Positions 34,539 through 44,763 of a DNA stretch of 64,000 nt are shown piece by piece. The notes beneath the pieces were generated by a model. It was not told where the DNA came from, made no database searches, and worked only from the letters and a program-made list of their open reading frames with translations. Location: positions 12,065,235 through 12,129,234 of the forward strand of contig JAKZAN010000004.1 of NCBI GenBank assembly GCA_023053545.1, written 5' to 3'. Position numbers and translations under genes: made by a program. Within the stretch, counting starts at the first letter, position 1, and each line of letters starts with the position of its first letter. Source of the DNA: Lepidurus packardi. Its lineage: Eukaryota > Arthropoda > Branchiopoda > Notostraca > Triopsidae.

Positions 34539-35143
34539 GCGTCTTGTACGTAATTAAACTTTATGTATTTTAATAAATTATGATCTGACCGACTTTGCTG
34601 CTTTACTCACTTGAACGCCAGTTCAACGTCAGTTTTCAAATTTTGTATAACACCAAAGTTTTGTAACTCAATAATTCAAATAACTCAATAATTCTAAATA
34701 AGCTGGTTTGGTATTACGAAGTGGAAATGGAAATCGATACCGGTCGTTCCGATTCCGATTCTAATAGATTTCAAACATCGAAGTAATGGCGTGAAGAGGA
34801 TTTCGGTTTTATTCCCAAGAGAAATTCAATAGGAGAATGGAGGAGTTTAGAGAAAGACTGAATTGTTTGGAATTTTTTTGGTGTCTTTAACTTTCTTAGC
34901 TTAGCTTTCTTAGGTTAATTAGATCCGTGATCTTTTCACCAGAGAAGGGGAGGATTCGCTGAATGGCAGCTTTCTTCTTCCTATAAAGACGAGCTAAAAG
35001 CTACGATAATGATCATTAACACATTGTTATTCAACTCCTACACATCATTAAAAGTATGTCTAACATATTTATGTTTCGGCTAATTAATCTTTAGTTTGTA
35101 ATTGCAGGCTTATATTAAATTTCGTTTTTATATTTGCGCAGGA
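34539..35143 (+). promoter_or_regulatory. TATA promoter and 5'UTR intron of cysteine-protein gene B
   Basis: TATAAAG lies at 34982-34988. A donor GTATGTCTAAC at about 35053 and an acceptor GCGCAG ending 35141 give a 5'UTR intron that stops two bases before the ATG. The layout mirrors that of gene A. The left part holds gene A's polyadenylation region (TTTAATAAATTATG near 34569). Confidence 0.55.
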
Positions 35144-35821
35144 ATGGCTTCGCTGGATCCAGGCATCGTTGTTCCTTCAGGAACAGACGCTGACGAGGAG
35201 CTTTCATTGTTGAGCAGTGGGAAGTCTTTGATTGAAGGCTTCCAAATCTTCAAATTCAACCCCGTAGCCGTGATTGTCCTTTCTGGGCTCCTAATCATCG
35301 TTACAGTTATTGTTACCGTCGTGAGAAACTCCCAAACTAGCATATTCGTCAATTTTTTGACCACTTTGATGCCAGATGTTTTCAAAAAGGAGTTGCCGGA
35401 ATTTCCAATCCCTGAAAACTACCCAGGCTACCCCGAAAGCGTCGTGGACGACAAGTTCCCAGATACCGAGAAACCTGATTACAAGTCACGTGCCAGCAAG
35501 CGGCAGAAGCGAAGTAACGAAGTTCCAAGTACTACTACTTCGTCTTCAGCCAATGGTAATCCTAGTAACGGTTCTGCCACTCCTTCTCATATCCTGTCAG
35601 TGTTAAAATCCGCCGTTATGGGTGGTCAATGTTTCCAGCGATTGTTATGTCATGTGGGAAATTTAACGTCTCAAATTTCACCATACAAAAAGGAAATGGG
35701 CGTGGTTTTAAATGTAGCACGATCTTTTGCACCCATTTCTATGGCAGAAAACCTTGATGTATTCAAAAATGGAGATGAATGTGACAAATTTTCATGTGGA
35801 AAGCTACCCGTACGTAAATAA
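35144..35821 (+). CDS. membrane-anchored cysteine-motif protein B (tandem paralogue 2)
   Basis: A single coding exon of 225 residues, paralogous to the preceding gene. The start ATG 35144 was preferred to an upstream in-frame TTG, which lies in the proposed 5'UTR intron. One helix (AVIVLSGLLIIVTVIVTVV, about 42-60) is followed by SIFVNFLTTLMPDVFKKEL and NYPGYPESV. A basic KRQKRS (119-124) is a good furin-like site. After a Ser/Thr/Asn-rich linker the module has C163 and C169 (QCFQRLLCHVG), then C213 and C218 (ECDKFSCG), ending LPVRK. Shared spacing with gene A: six residues C-to-C in the first pair and five in the second. Function unknown. Confidence 0.8.
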   Translation: MASLDPGIVVPSGTDADEELSLLSSGKSLIEGFQIFKFNPVAVIVLSGLLIIVTVIVTVVRNSQTSIFVNFLTTLMPDVFKKELPEFPIPENYPGYPESVVDDKFPDTEKPDYKSRASKRQKRSNEVPSTTTSSSANGNPSNGSATPSHILSVLKSAVMGGQCFQRLLCHVGNLTSQISPYKKEMGVVLNVARSFAPISMAENLDVFKNGDECDKFSCGKLPVRK

Positions 35822-36417
35822 GAGCCAACATCCCTAATAAATTATTTGAAATTTAAAAAGCGCGCCTATTGTTACTGTCTATTCTTCTGTATCGATTCAT
35901 CGGTTCGCAGTTCTGATTTGAAATCCGGACAACCCCTCCCAACCGCGGTTCAGTTGCTTGAGCTACACAGACAAATGGGGGCGCGTTAGGGACGCTTTCC
36001 GGTGTTTTTCTCATCTAAATTAAATTTGATGTGCGAACGTTTGGCCCATTATATTGCCTATACTAAATCGGCCTAACCTTTTCCCTATCACTTAGTGAAA
36101 TTATTTGGACCAGAAAACACATACCTTACGCTTTATTATATGAGTGATCGTGGGCGTTTGACATTTGCCGTTTGCATTTGAGTTTGACGTGCCATCAGGT
36201 GCCGCTTTTTCTGTTTACTTCTAGACTTTACGTTATTACGCACATATCACGACCCTCTAACTCAACATATATTCTTTTCCCATTATCTTTAGCTTGTCTA
36301 CCTGGAATGTGGTTTTGATTACCCCAGGATCTCGTCATAACGCGTTATCAACCGCAAATAATTTGCTTTTAAACCTGTGTACATCTAACCAACCCCAAAC
36401 CTGCAACACACTACACG
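35822..36417. other. spacer before the PWWP gene
   Basis: Begins with a polyadenylation signal for gene B (CCTAATAAATTATTTG, about 35833). The rest is promoter-like or unassigned; GGTGCCGCTTTTTC and CCAACCGCGGTTCAG are the only GC-richer spots. No coding exon was found. Confidence 0.35.
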
Positions 36418-38769
36418 ATGAGTACTGAACCAGCTCAGTACAAAGGTGGCGACGTCGTTTGGGTAAAACACCAAGGTGCTTGGTGGCCTTGTCAAGTCCA
36501 ATCCCCGGACGCAATCCCAGGCGACGTTTTAGGCGATTTTAAGCCGAATTTCATTGCCATAATCAAATTCTTCGATGGCGATTTCTAGTACGTTCGATAA
36601 TCCCACCTTTAATACACAACTAACTGTCTATCTTGTCTACCACTTTCTAGTGAGCCAGTTTACAACGCCAAGAACATATTTCCTTACGCTGGCAGTGCGA
36701 AAACCGATTTCCTCCGAAAAGGCTTCAGTGAGTAATTCTTCAAATAATGCTTCCAATCTTGTCATGTAAATGGGCTGTTCTCCTTCGTAGCCAAATACCA
36801 AGCCAAGCAAAGGGAAGGTTCGTCGTATATGAAGGAATTCCCTAACGCCGTTTCCCAAGCTGAAGCTATAATTGGAGGAGATCCGAGTATTTTGGAAAAG
36901 GAACCTTTCGTTGCCCCTAAAGCTGCCACTCCGGCGTGGAAAAACGTCTTCGTGGACCCGGATGAGAAAGTCAAAGCTTCTCCAAGAGGTCGAGGGCGTG
37001 GCCGAGGACGTGGACGAGGGAATAGCGTCGTTTTAACCCCACCTTCAAGTCAAAGATCAGGTAATCCATTGTCTCAACCACAGAAATTTTCGTATTTGTC
37101 AACAGCAATTCCCCTTCCATCATCAGCCCTGACTTCCGATGAAGCCTCCTCCTCACCAGGTGGCAGCAGCGGTGCGTACAAGTGCACTTTATGTCCTTTC
37201 AATTCCGCCAGACTCAACGTGCTCATCCTGCACCAAAAAGCCCACACCGACGGATCTTTACCTGTTACAGAGCCTGCTTCGGCGAGCAAAAGGGGAGGCA
37301 GAGGGCGTGGTCGAGGGCGTGGCAGGCCTCGAGGGTCTAAATCGGCTAGCGAACCTCGTAAACGCAAATTGAACACGTCTTCGGACGAAGAAGACGAGCC
37401 CGAAGATGACGACGAGGATTTGTTCGATAAAATCCGTAATAGTTCCCATTCACAAGCCAATTCCCCGGCCAAGAAACGTAAAGTGACTCCTAAAGAGAGC
37501 AAGTCGACTAAGAAGTCGACCAAAAAGAGCCGTACCAAGAAAGGACCCACTTCGCCTGCCAAACCCCCCAATATGGAAGTCAAAAAGAAACTTATGGCCG
37601 ACTGGGGCGGCGAAGACGAAGGAGAACGCGATGAAGAAATGGACTACGAGCAAGAACACGGCACGGAAGCTCGAGGGATCTTGCATGGGACCAGAAGCGA
37701 CGAAGAAGAAGAGGAAGATGACGAGGATGAACCAATGGCTGCAACCAACGAACACAAACAGGAGTCTGACAAGGACAAATTGAAGCCTGAAACAAAGAGT
37801 GAGAGCCAAACGAACCCTATTCTTGTTCCCCATGAACCGAAAGAGGGGGAAGATAAGTCTACGGAAAGGGAGAACGAGCCAGAATTGGATTTCGAGACGA
37901 TTATGGCCCAAACAGCTGTCCCCAGCCTCCCTACAGACATTCTAGCGCCCGAAACCAAGTCAGAATCAGTGGAATCAACGGAAAAAGGGGAAGAGAACAA
38001 AGAAGATGTCCCTGTGAAGGAAGACAATGACCTAGAAAACATACAAAAGTTTATCCAAGAGACAGAGCCTCGAAATGAAGACGAAAAGGAGCCTGAAAAG
38101 TCCCCACAGAAGGCAGATTCCGAGACCGAAATCGATGTTCCCGCTATTTCCCCACCAGAAGTCCCAGAAACTCAATCTAAAAGCATAGAGGTTGCTCCCG
38201 AGGAGGAAGTGGAGACGGCAGAAGAAGTTTCGGCACCAAAAACGGACACGCCGGAGCCAGAAAGTGGAATTGAAGCCACAAAATCGGTCGAAAACCCTCA
38301 AATGGAAGAAAAGGAGGTGAAATCCAGTGAATCGGCGGATTCAAAGATAGATTCCGAACTTTCCGTGCCAGTGGAAGAGGTTGCGGACCAAAATGGGGAA
38401 AAGGAACGGAAAGAAGAGACGGCAGCAGCGCCTCCAGACTCGACCACGCCTACTTTGCCTCCTTTTGTCGCCGAAGCTGATACTATTCAATCTGACGTCA
38501 TTGATTCGCAAAATGGGCAGGAAAAACCGGTACAAAATAGCGGAGTTACGCCCCAGGAAGGTTCTAAACCTGAAATAGCGGTTCTAGACACGCCCACTTT
38601 GATATCCGCTGAAAAAACCGTTGAGAATCAAACGGTTTCCTTAACGAATTCTGAAGCTAAAACAGATTTCAACCATAGTGTGCAAGGAGTTACAACGGGG
38701 GATGTGGAGGCATCGGGAGGAGAGGGCAAAGCTAAGGACACGCCCATCGAAGATAAAGAAATGGCGTAG
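36418..38769 (+). CDS. PWWP-domain chromatin protein with AT-hook-like repeats and one C2H2 finger
   Basis: Three exons (36418-36587, 36651-36727, 36791-38769) encode 741 residues. The N-terminal PWWP domain starts GGDVVWVKHQGAWWPCQV and ends near NIFPYAGSAKTDFLRKGF. PWWP domains read methylated H3K36 and bind DNA. RGRGRGRGRGRG stretches occur twice, as in AT hooks, and a single C2H2 finger (CTLCPFNSARLNVLILHQKAH) lies between them. A nuclear-type basic stretch (KKRKVTPKES) follows, then a very acidic Glu/Pro-rich tail of more than 400 residues. The layout resembles HDGF/PSIP1-type proteins with a finger added. No orthologue is claimed. The following PWWP locus could conceivably be joined to it by splicing, but no good donor was found. 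Confidence 0.88.
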
Positions 38770-39129
38770 CGGAATTTTTTTTAGCGGAATTTTTCTCAAA
38801 TTTTTTGTGTAGGGAAAGCGATAGGGGAACATGTGTATTCGTGCAATGTTGCGATTTTTTTTAGTGAATTTATTGACCATTGATTTTGATGCTTTTTTTT
38901 AATTCGGATGCCGGAGTTCAGGGACAAAATGGGCTAGAAACTTTTTTAAATGGCCTTTTACCCAGAATTCCTTGTGTATCGGGATATAATCGTGTACGTG
39001 GCATACATCTAGATTTCTATATCAAAATTATCCTGTTCATTTCCTCTTCCTTTCCTCTTCCTTTTTTTGAAAAAAAAAAAAATCATTTGTAGGATTGATA
39101 TTGTATTAAACCCTTTTTTTTTTGTTTAG

Positions 39130-40864
39130 AAACCAGTCAAGAGGATCCGGTGGTCAAAAGAACGAGAGCGGCCAGCGAAAGTAAAGTACACCGGGAGAAG
39201 AAGAAGAAAATTGAACAGGATGAATCACAGACTGGTAATTAGTTATGAATTTGATTATTTTATTTTGATTAAATCTAAAAAATAAATTTTAATACTTTTT
39301 TTTTTACATTTAAGTACTTATTTTTTAAAAAAAGATGAATCGCAGGAAGATTCCTTGGAAGAAGTAGAATTACCTCTTTTTACATTTAAATATTTGTAAG
39401 TATTTTAAATAGTTATTTTTTTTTAAAAAAGATGAATCGCTTGAAGATTCCTTGGAGGAAGTAGAATTACCTCGCGTAGCATTACTGCGATCCCCTACAA
39501 AGAAAAAGACTGGTAAAAAATTATGAACATTTAATAATTTTTCTAATAATAATAATTGAATGTATTGCATATGTTTGGTTTCAGAATTGATCGCAGGCGA
39601 TATTGTATGGGCGGCTTATAAGGGTGTCTACTGGCCAGCAGCAATACGGAACTTATTTCGTAAAAAGGGGCGTGGTATGATGGCACGAGTAATGTTTTTT
39701 GAACGACGAGACAACGGCTTCAAGTACTCGTATCCCGTCGAGTTGGAAAGCATTGATACTCGCTTTAACTACGACAACAACTTACGATATACTGTAAAGC
39801 TATCGTTACTTTCAGCAAGCTATCGATTCCAATCTCATAACGTTCGTTTATTAGGATGATCAACTCGAAGTTAAAGAAGAAGAGATGGCGGAGATTGACT
39901 TTGGAATGAAATTAGCTGATCGTTACTTGCGCTGGAAGAATTCCGAGCAGATTCCTGGTCTAATGCCGTGGCATTATATGAAGGCGTGCTCGGAATGTAA
40001 ATAATGACTTTATTAGTTGAAATATTAATTAGTGTTGAATTATTAGTTGAATGACGAATGGAATTACTGTATTTGTTGTTCATTTATTGGACTAATCTAT
40101 TCTTTTTTAAAATTATTTGTGTTAGCGCCGAATTGGATTTTCGCTCCAGAACATTACAAGAAATTTGCCGTTGATAATGAAGAAGACCAGGAAGAAGAAA
40201 GCAAAGCCAAGCTACTCGAACTGCTTTTGGATAGCGAGAGTGAGAGCGAAGAAGGAAACGCCCGACAAAAGTCACTAAATTCGGATGTACGTTTTACATT
40301 TCTTTAACTTTCATATTAGTTACCTGGTTTTCGTAGCTAATAACAGTTGTTTAGGATGAAGAAGATAAACAAAAACGAGTGATTAACGAAGAGGTATCTG
40401 CACGGATCATAAACCGTTGGATTTTAACGCCAGAATGCGTAGAACGTGTTAAGAAGCTACTGGAATTGCCTGAGGCATGTGAAAGAGTGAAATTGTTCCA
40501 AACAGGGGTTGCCCACCATGCAGCGTTGAAGAAAATGGGCAGTACTGGCCCTGTGTATCATCCCGTCAAAGTAAAAACATTCGTTTTGGGTTCATGACCG
40601 TCTTATTTGGGTTTTCGGATGTAGAACCAGGAAATGACGCACTTTCTGGCTGATAATCTGGACGTAGGGATGGATCATGTGTTGCTATTCCATGTTTGCG
40701 TGCCTGAGGTAGGAATTTGCAGAATTTTGTGTTTGGGTCAAGTGTTTTGAAGAATTTGTTCATTTTAGGCTGTCATTTATGGGTTGGAAAAGGAATTTGG
40801 AGTGAATCGTGCATCTGCCGAGGCTTGTTTTACTAGTCTGGACTTTCCAAAGATAGGCAATTAA
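39130..40864 (+). CDS. PWWP3/MUM1 (EXPAND1)-like protein, 5' end unresolved
   Basis: Eight phase-matched exons (39130-39234, 39432-39512, 39585-39793, 39855-39996, 40126-40286, 40355-40570, 40625-40708, 40769-40864) give about 364 residues. The first listed exon begins in phase 1, so a start exon is missing; none could be identified in 38770-39127. The PWWP-like part is ELIAGDIVWAAYKGVYWPAA with RVMFFERRDNGFKY. The C terminus, VLLFHVCVPEAVIYGLEKEF then AEACF, corresponds to the DVLLPEAIICAI...TAEEKY block of MUM1/PWWP3A. Human MUM1 binds 53BP1 and relaxes chromatin at DNA damage. A duplicate of the second exon lies at 39335-39395. Confidence 0.8.
39335..39395 (+). pseudogene. duplicated exon of the PWWP3-like gene, probably skipped
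   Basis: This copy (from ATGAATCGCAGGAAGATTCC) repeats the start of the real exon at 39432 (ATGAATCGCTTGAAGATTCC), including the TTTTTTAAAAAAAG acceptor. It ends at a strong donor, TTTGTAAGTAT (39396). The copied exon is 61 bases and not phase-compatible: splicing it in front of the 39432 exon gives TTATGA, an immediate stop. It is therefore either skipped or acts as a poison exon. Confidence 0.7.
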
Positions 40865-41088
40865 GCTGTAGGAATGGACACACCTTTTGAACTGGGTATA
40901 TATATGATTTTTTCTTGTGATATGGGTATGATTGTACAAAATTGAAATTGACGATATACGTATTCAGAACCTAAATTTGTATTTGCCCGTGCTTTTCTCA
41001 AGCTTTTTATACTTTACATGACAGAACATGGCCTTATTTTGTCGCTTTTTGTATTCTTTATACTAAGATTTGCAGGAAAGAATTTTGT
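40865..41088. other. convergent spacer PWWP3-like / NDUFB9
   Basis: 224 bp of AT-rich 3' flanks. Nothing else was seen. Confidence 0.4.
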
Positions 41089-41639
41089 TTAGTGGTGTCC
41101 AGGCTCTTGGGCTTTGCCATACTGCTTTTCCCATAGGGCAATGTACTCTTTCTTCCGTTGCTCGCGTCGAGCAAAGTATTCGGGATACATGGCTTTCTCA
41201 TCAGGGTGCCAGTAGTCCAATACCCAGTCGGGAACCTTCGCTTCTCGACCATAAGCCACACCACCAGGAGAGAAAGGATCTAAACGAGTCAGGAAAGGAA
41301 GTTGGGATTCAAACGTTGGAGTGGGACTAACTTGGACTTACATTTCACGGGCTGATAATGCTGAGTTTGGAAGAGTTCTTCTTCTCCAGCTTTGATCAGC
41401 TGCTCTGCGACTATCATATTCTTTTCATTACGGTGTCCTTCAAACCGAGCACGGAGTAGAGTAGCTCGGTAACGGAAGACGGGTCTAGATTATTTGTTAA
41501 AATTTAGAAACACAGAGTTTATTTATTCGTTGAGTTTCTACCGTTCTGGTACCCAGGCCTCCAGATTTCGGACTCCCTTCTTATACAGGCTGCAAACTCT
41601 TCGCGCGTGGGTTATTATCTCAGTTTGGAGGTAAGACAT
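41089..41639 (-). CDS. NDUFB9: NADH:ubiquinone oxidoreductase subunit B9 (complex I LYR subunit)
   Basis: Three exons (41639-41542, 41484-41342, 41279-41089) encode 143 residues. The N terminus carries the LYR motif context (RVCSLYKKGVRNLEAWV). RYRATLLRARFEGHRNEKNM corresponds to the human [21 protein letters not shown] block. The last exon has PFSPGGVAYGREAKVPDWVL then HPDEKAMYPEYFARREQRKK, a strong match to human. It ends GKAQEPGHH, about 35 residues short of the human protein. It is an accessory subunit in the membrane arm of mitochondrial complex I and binds acyl carrier protein through the LYR motif. Confidence 0.95.
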
Positions 41640-42300
41640 TGTTGTAGTTTGCCAGCGGAAACAATATTTTTAGACTTCCCTATATTGGTTAGGGAATAAT
41701 GGCGTTGGTGTCGCTGACATCCTACTTTGTTGGGATAGTCATCATCAGATGGCGTTCACGCAGTAGTTTATATGGCGCAGAGTTGTTCTACTGGATGCAA
41801 TCCTCCCTTAATTGGTCTTGCTTCGCCGCTAGGTTTGCTTGGCGTTGTCAAATCAGTCCCCTTTTTGCTGACTTTTCAAAAATACCGCACAAAATCACCG
41901 GGATTTTTTTACATTCTTTTTGACAATGAAAAATCGTACACTAGTTAGGAAAATTTAAATAAAATTATATTTTAATAAGCACATTAAATCAAGTATTATA
42001 GGCAAAACAAAAAAATGGGTGGAAAAGGCAACGCGACACAAGGACGACTCGACAAAAGGACTACTGTGTACCCGACAAAATGACTGCGGACTTTGACAGA
42101 AGGACGACGGTTCCATGATCTTTCAAGGGACCAATAGCATTTTGAGCTCAAAAAGTCTTTGCTTATTGGTTACAGCACCAACGAGATTAAAAGGTGCTTA
42201 TTAAGACGTATTAAAATTACGTCAGAAGGACGACTGACCCCGACTTTTTTTTTTTTTTTTTTGCAAGTATGTAATTGGCTGCGTGGCGAAGCAAAAGCTT
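41640..42300. other. spacer NDUFB9 / aerolysin-like gene
   Basis: The left side is the NDUFB9 promoter region, where AGATGGCGTTCACGCAG at about 41750 is GC-richer. The right half holds a diverged MITE copy (listed separately) and a 21-base T run at about 42245-42262. No coding exon is supported. Confidence 0.4.
42036..42243 (+). mobile_element. MITE copy 1 (diverged, non-autonomous DNA transposon)
   Basis: Starts with ACACAAGGACGACTCGACA and AAAAGGACTAC like the copies at 53.8-54.4 kb. The interior, GGGACCAATAGCATTTTGAG then TTGGTTACAGC and ACGAGATTAAAAGGTGCTTA, aligns with the interior of the intact-looking copy (GGGACCAATAGAATTTCAAG, CGAGGTTAGATAGTGCTTA). The right inverted end is not clear here. 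It encodes no protein. Confidence 0.75.
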
Positions 42301-43430
42301 CTACAGTTTGATAACATAGGAAAGAAGCGGTTCACCAATGGGTTCTCCTTCGTGGTGCCCTTGTTGGAGTGGATATTCCGTAACAATGAGTTCCTGGTCA
42401 ACTCCGCGAAGTCCGCTGAAGATTCCTTGGTACTTGTAATGCAAGCAGGTTCCGCCACACGCCAGTACGAACTCGTTATTAGCCATGTTAGTAATCTCGT
42501 GGAACCAAAGCCAATGGTCTTGATACTTGTCGTTAAACCATAAGGCAATATATCCAGTAATTTCAATCTCAGATTCCCATGGAGCCTCAATGGTATGCTC
42601 CGTAATGACAAAATCAACCTACAAATCAGATTCCCTTATCAAAACATCCTGTCCGACTTCTTTTTAAAACAGCTCCTTACTTTTAGGCTGCGTTGAGGAG
42701 GAATTGTGAGTGTATTCTGAACAGAGTACGTGTCGGTCCTAGTATTCGTATGGGTTTCCACGGAGTCGATAGCAAAGCTAGTGGAATACGAATAAGCTGT
42801 GCCGAAATAGTCTGGAATGCCTACTTTGACGTCTACGGATTGTTGTACGATCATACTGTTGGTAACCGTCCAACTGTATTGATCGGTAAACTCCGTCTAG
42901 TAAATAATGTATAGTTTATGATCAGATTCAACTCCATTGTTATGTTAGTTTTTACGGATTTCTCGAAAACACTCGTGATGGGCTCAGAACCACCATTGTG
43001 GAACCATTGGGTAAATGTCCAACCAGGACCAGTATGATCTGCTGTGGGAGCTGCAAAGACCGTTTCCAAAGACTGTACAGTGATATGATACCTATTTGTA
43101 ACGTGAAAGTTAAAAGAACTCATTCGCCAGAAAACTAGGAAGATTTATTAGTATCTTACTGCTCGTATTCAGGACGATCGTACATCTCCGAGTGTTGGCG
43201 GTACATGTCCCACCATTTGATGCTCTGGCCAGCATCGGATTCCACTTGGTGAGCATATTCAGCAGCTCTGGTATCCAAATTGGCTTGGTAAGTACACTAA
43301 GAAGAACGCAATATGTAAGAAAATCGAGAATGAAATGGAACTTAAATGGTCAATCTAGGATTGAAATGGAACCTACTTGTGCGCCCACAGCGGCGCACGC
43401 GAGAAGGAAAACGGTAACGCACACCTTCAT
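42301..43430 (-). CDS. secreted aerolysin/ETX-MTX2-like beta-fold protein (looks whole)
   Basis: Five exons (43430-43377, 43284-43160, 43091-42956, 42896-42681, 42618-42301) encode 282 residues with all junctions in phase. MKVCVTVFLLACAAVGA is a clear signal peptide. An N-terminal helical or loop region follows (PIWIPELLEYAHQVES). The body is a run of Ser/Thr-rich alternating strands with TEFTDQYSWTVTNS, ETHTNTRTDTYSVQNTLTIPP and ITGYIALWFNDKYQDHWLWF, the pattern of the aerolysin / ETX-MTX2 beta superfamily found in many animals. I infer the fold from the pattern only; no motif gives a target. Animal members serve in defence, digestion or vesicle traffic. The gene has a spliced, host-like structure. 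Confidence 0.75.
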
Positions 43431-43811
43431 TGTGAAGCTAACTATCAAATTGAGTTTTCATGTACTTTAGAGGGGTTTTATAGCAAGCATTATCGAGGTT
43501 TATCATGTGTGTGACCTCCAGGACGCAGCTGAGACTCTTCTCAGATACTTTGATTAGTTTTTTTTTTTTTTTTTTTTTTAGTGTTATCTAATGTTTTGTT
43601 CCTTTTATATTGCGTTAAATGTTAGTTTGTGTGATACTATATAGTTTTGAAAGTTCAAATTCTTGTTTCCAGGTGATTTTTTACCTTATTCGTTGGAATG
43701 TTAGAAAAATTGAGAATGTTACTTTCCTACACTTTTGTGAATCCAAGGACACTTCTAATCATAAAGCATTGTCAAGGGTTATCAGATATAACCCATTGAA
43801 GGTTTTAAGAA
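43431..43811. other. spacer upstream of the aerolysin-like gene
   Basis: Contains a 23-base T run at about 43558-43580 and AT-rich sequence. TTTTATAGCAAG at about 43475 (seen in reverse) could be part of the promoter of the minus-strand gene. No exon was recognised. Confidence 0.35.
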
Positions 43812-44729
43812 GGGAGATTTTAATTCCTTAATAAAAGTACCCGCAGCATTACGCTTACGGCCAGGCTGTATTGACAAAATCGTAGCCACTAGCGCCGCCT
43901 TGCGAGTAAATAACTACTCCCAGTACGTCAGGGTGCAAGCATTTGATCTTTCCATAACAAAAAAAAAGTTACACAAAGAAAATCACTAATTAAGGGAGAT
44001 TTAAATTCCTTAATAAAAGTACCCGCAGCATTACGCTTACGGCCAGGCTGTATTGACAAAATCGTAGCCACTAACGCCGCCTCTGCGAGTAAACAACTAC
44101 TCCCAGTGCGTCAGGGTACAAGCATTTCATCTTTCCATAGACAACAAAAAGTTTCACAAAGAAAATCACTAATTATGGGAGATTTAAATTCCTTAATAAA
44201 AGTACCCGCAGCATTACGCTTACGGCCACGCTGTATTGACAAAATCGTAGCCACTAGCGCCGCCTTGCGAGTAAATAACTACTTCCAGTGCGTCAGGGTA
44301 CAAGCATTTGATCTTTCCATAGCCAAAAAAAAAGTTACCCAAAAAGAAAATCACTAATTAAGGGAGATTTAAATTCCTTAATAAAAGTACCCGCAGCATT
44401 ACGCTTACGGCCAGGCTGTATTGACAAAATCGTAGCCACTAGCGCCGCCTCTGCGAGTAAATAACTACTCCCAGTGCGTCAGGGTACAAGCATTTGATCT
44501 TTCCATAGACAAAAAAAAAGTTACACAAAGAAAATCACTAATTAAGGGAGATTTAAATTCCTTAATAAAAGTACCCGCAGCATTACGCTTACGGCCAGGC
44601 TGTATTGACAAAATCGTAGCCACTAGCGCCGCCTCTGCGAGTAAATAACTACTCCCAGTGCGTCAGGGTACAAGCATTTGATCTTTCCATAGACAAAAAA
44701 AAAAGTTAAACAAAGAAAATCACTAATTA
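43812..44729. repeat. 183-bp satellite-like tandem array, five copies
   Basis: GGGAGATTT marks unit starts at 43812, 43994, 44177, 44362 and 44546 (periods 182-185). Copies are about 95% alike by eye. Each unit includes CCTTAATAAAAGTACCCGC, TTACGCTTACGGCCAGGCTG, ATCGTAGCCACTAGCGCCGC and CAAGCATTTGATCTTTCCAT. GC content is higher than in its surroundings. The array ends 35 bp from the prohibitin stop codon. Confidence 0.95.
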
Positions 44730-44763
44730 TATTCGCCCATCCAGTGAACTAGATCCTCGGTTT

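Noticed and set aside
37074-38880. Several long frames opposite the PWWP gene
   Set aside because: Antisense shadows of an acidic, Glu/Lys-rich coding region.
43812-44729. CRISPR array
   Set aside because: Units are head-to-tail 183-bp copies without unique spacers, in a eukaryotic context.
43812-44729. Coding repeat beginning MGDLNSLIKVPAALRLRP
   Set aside because: The frame closes within each unit and breaks between copies; more likely satellite.
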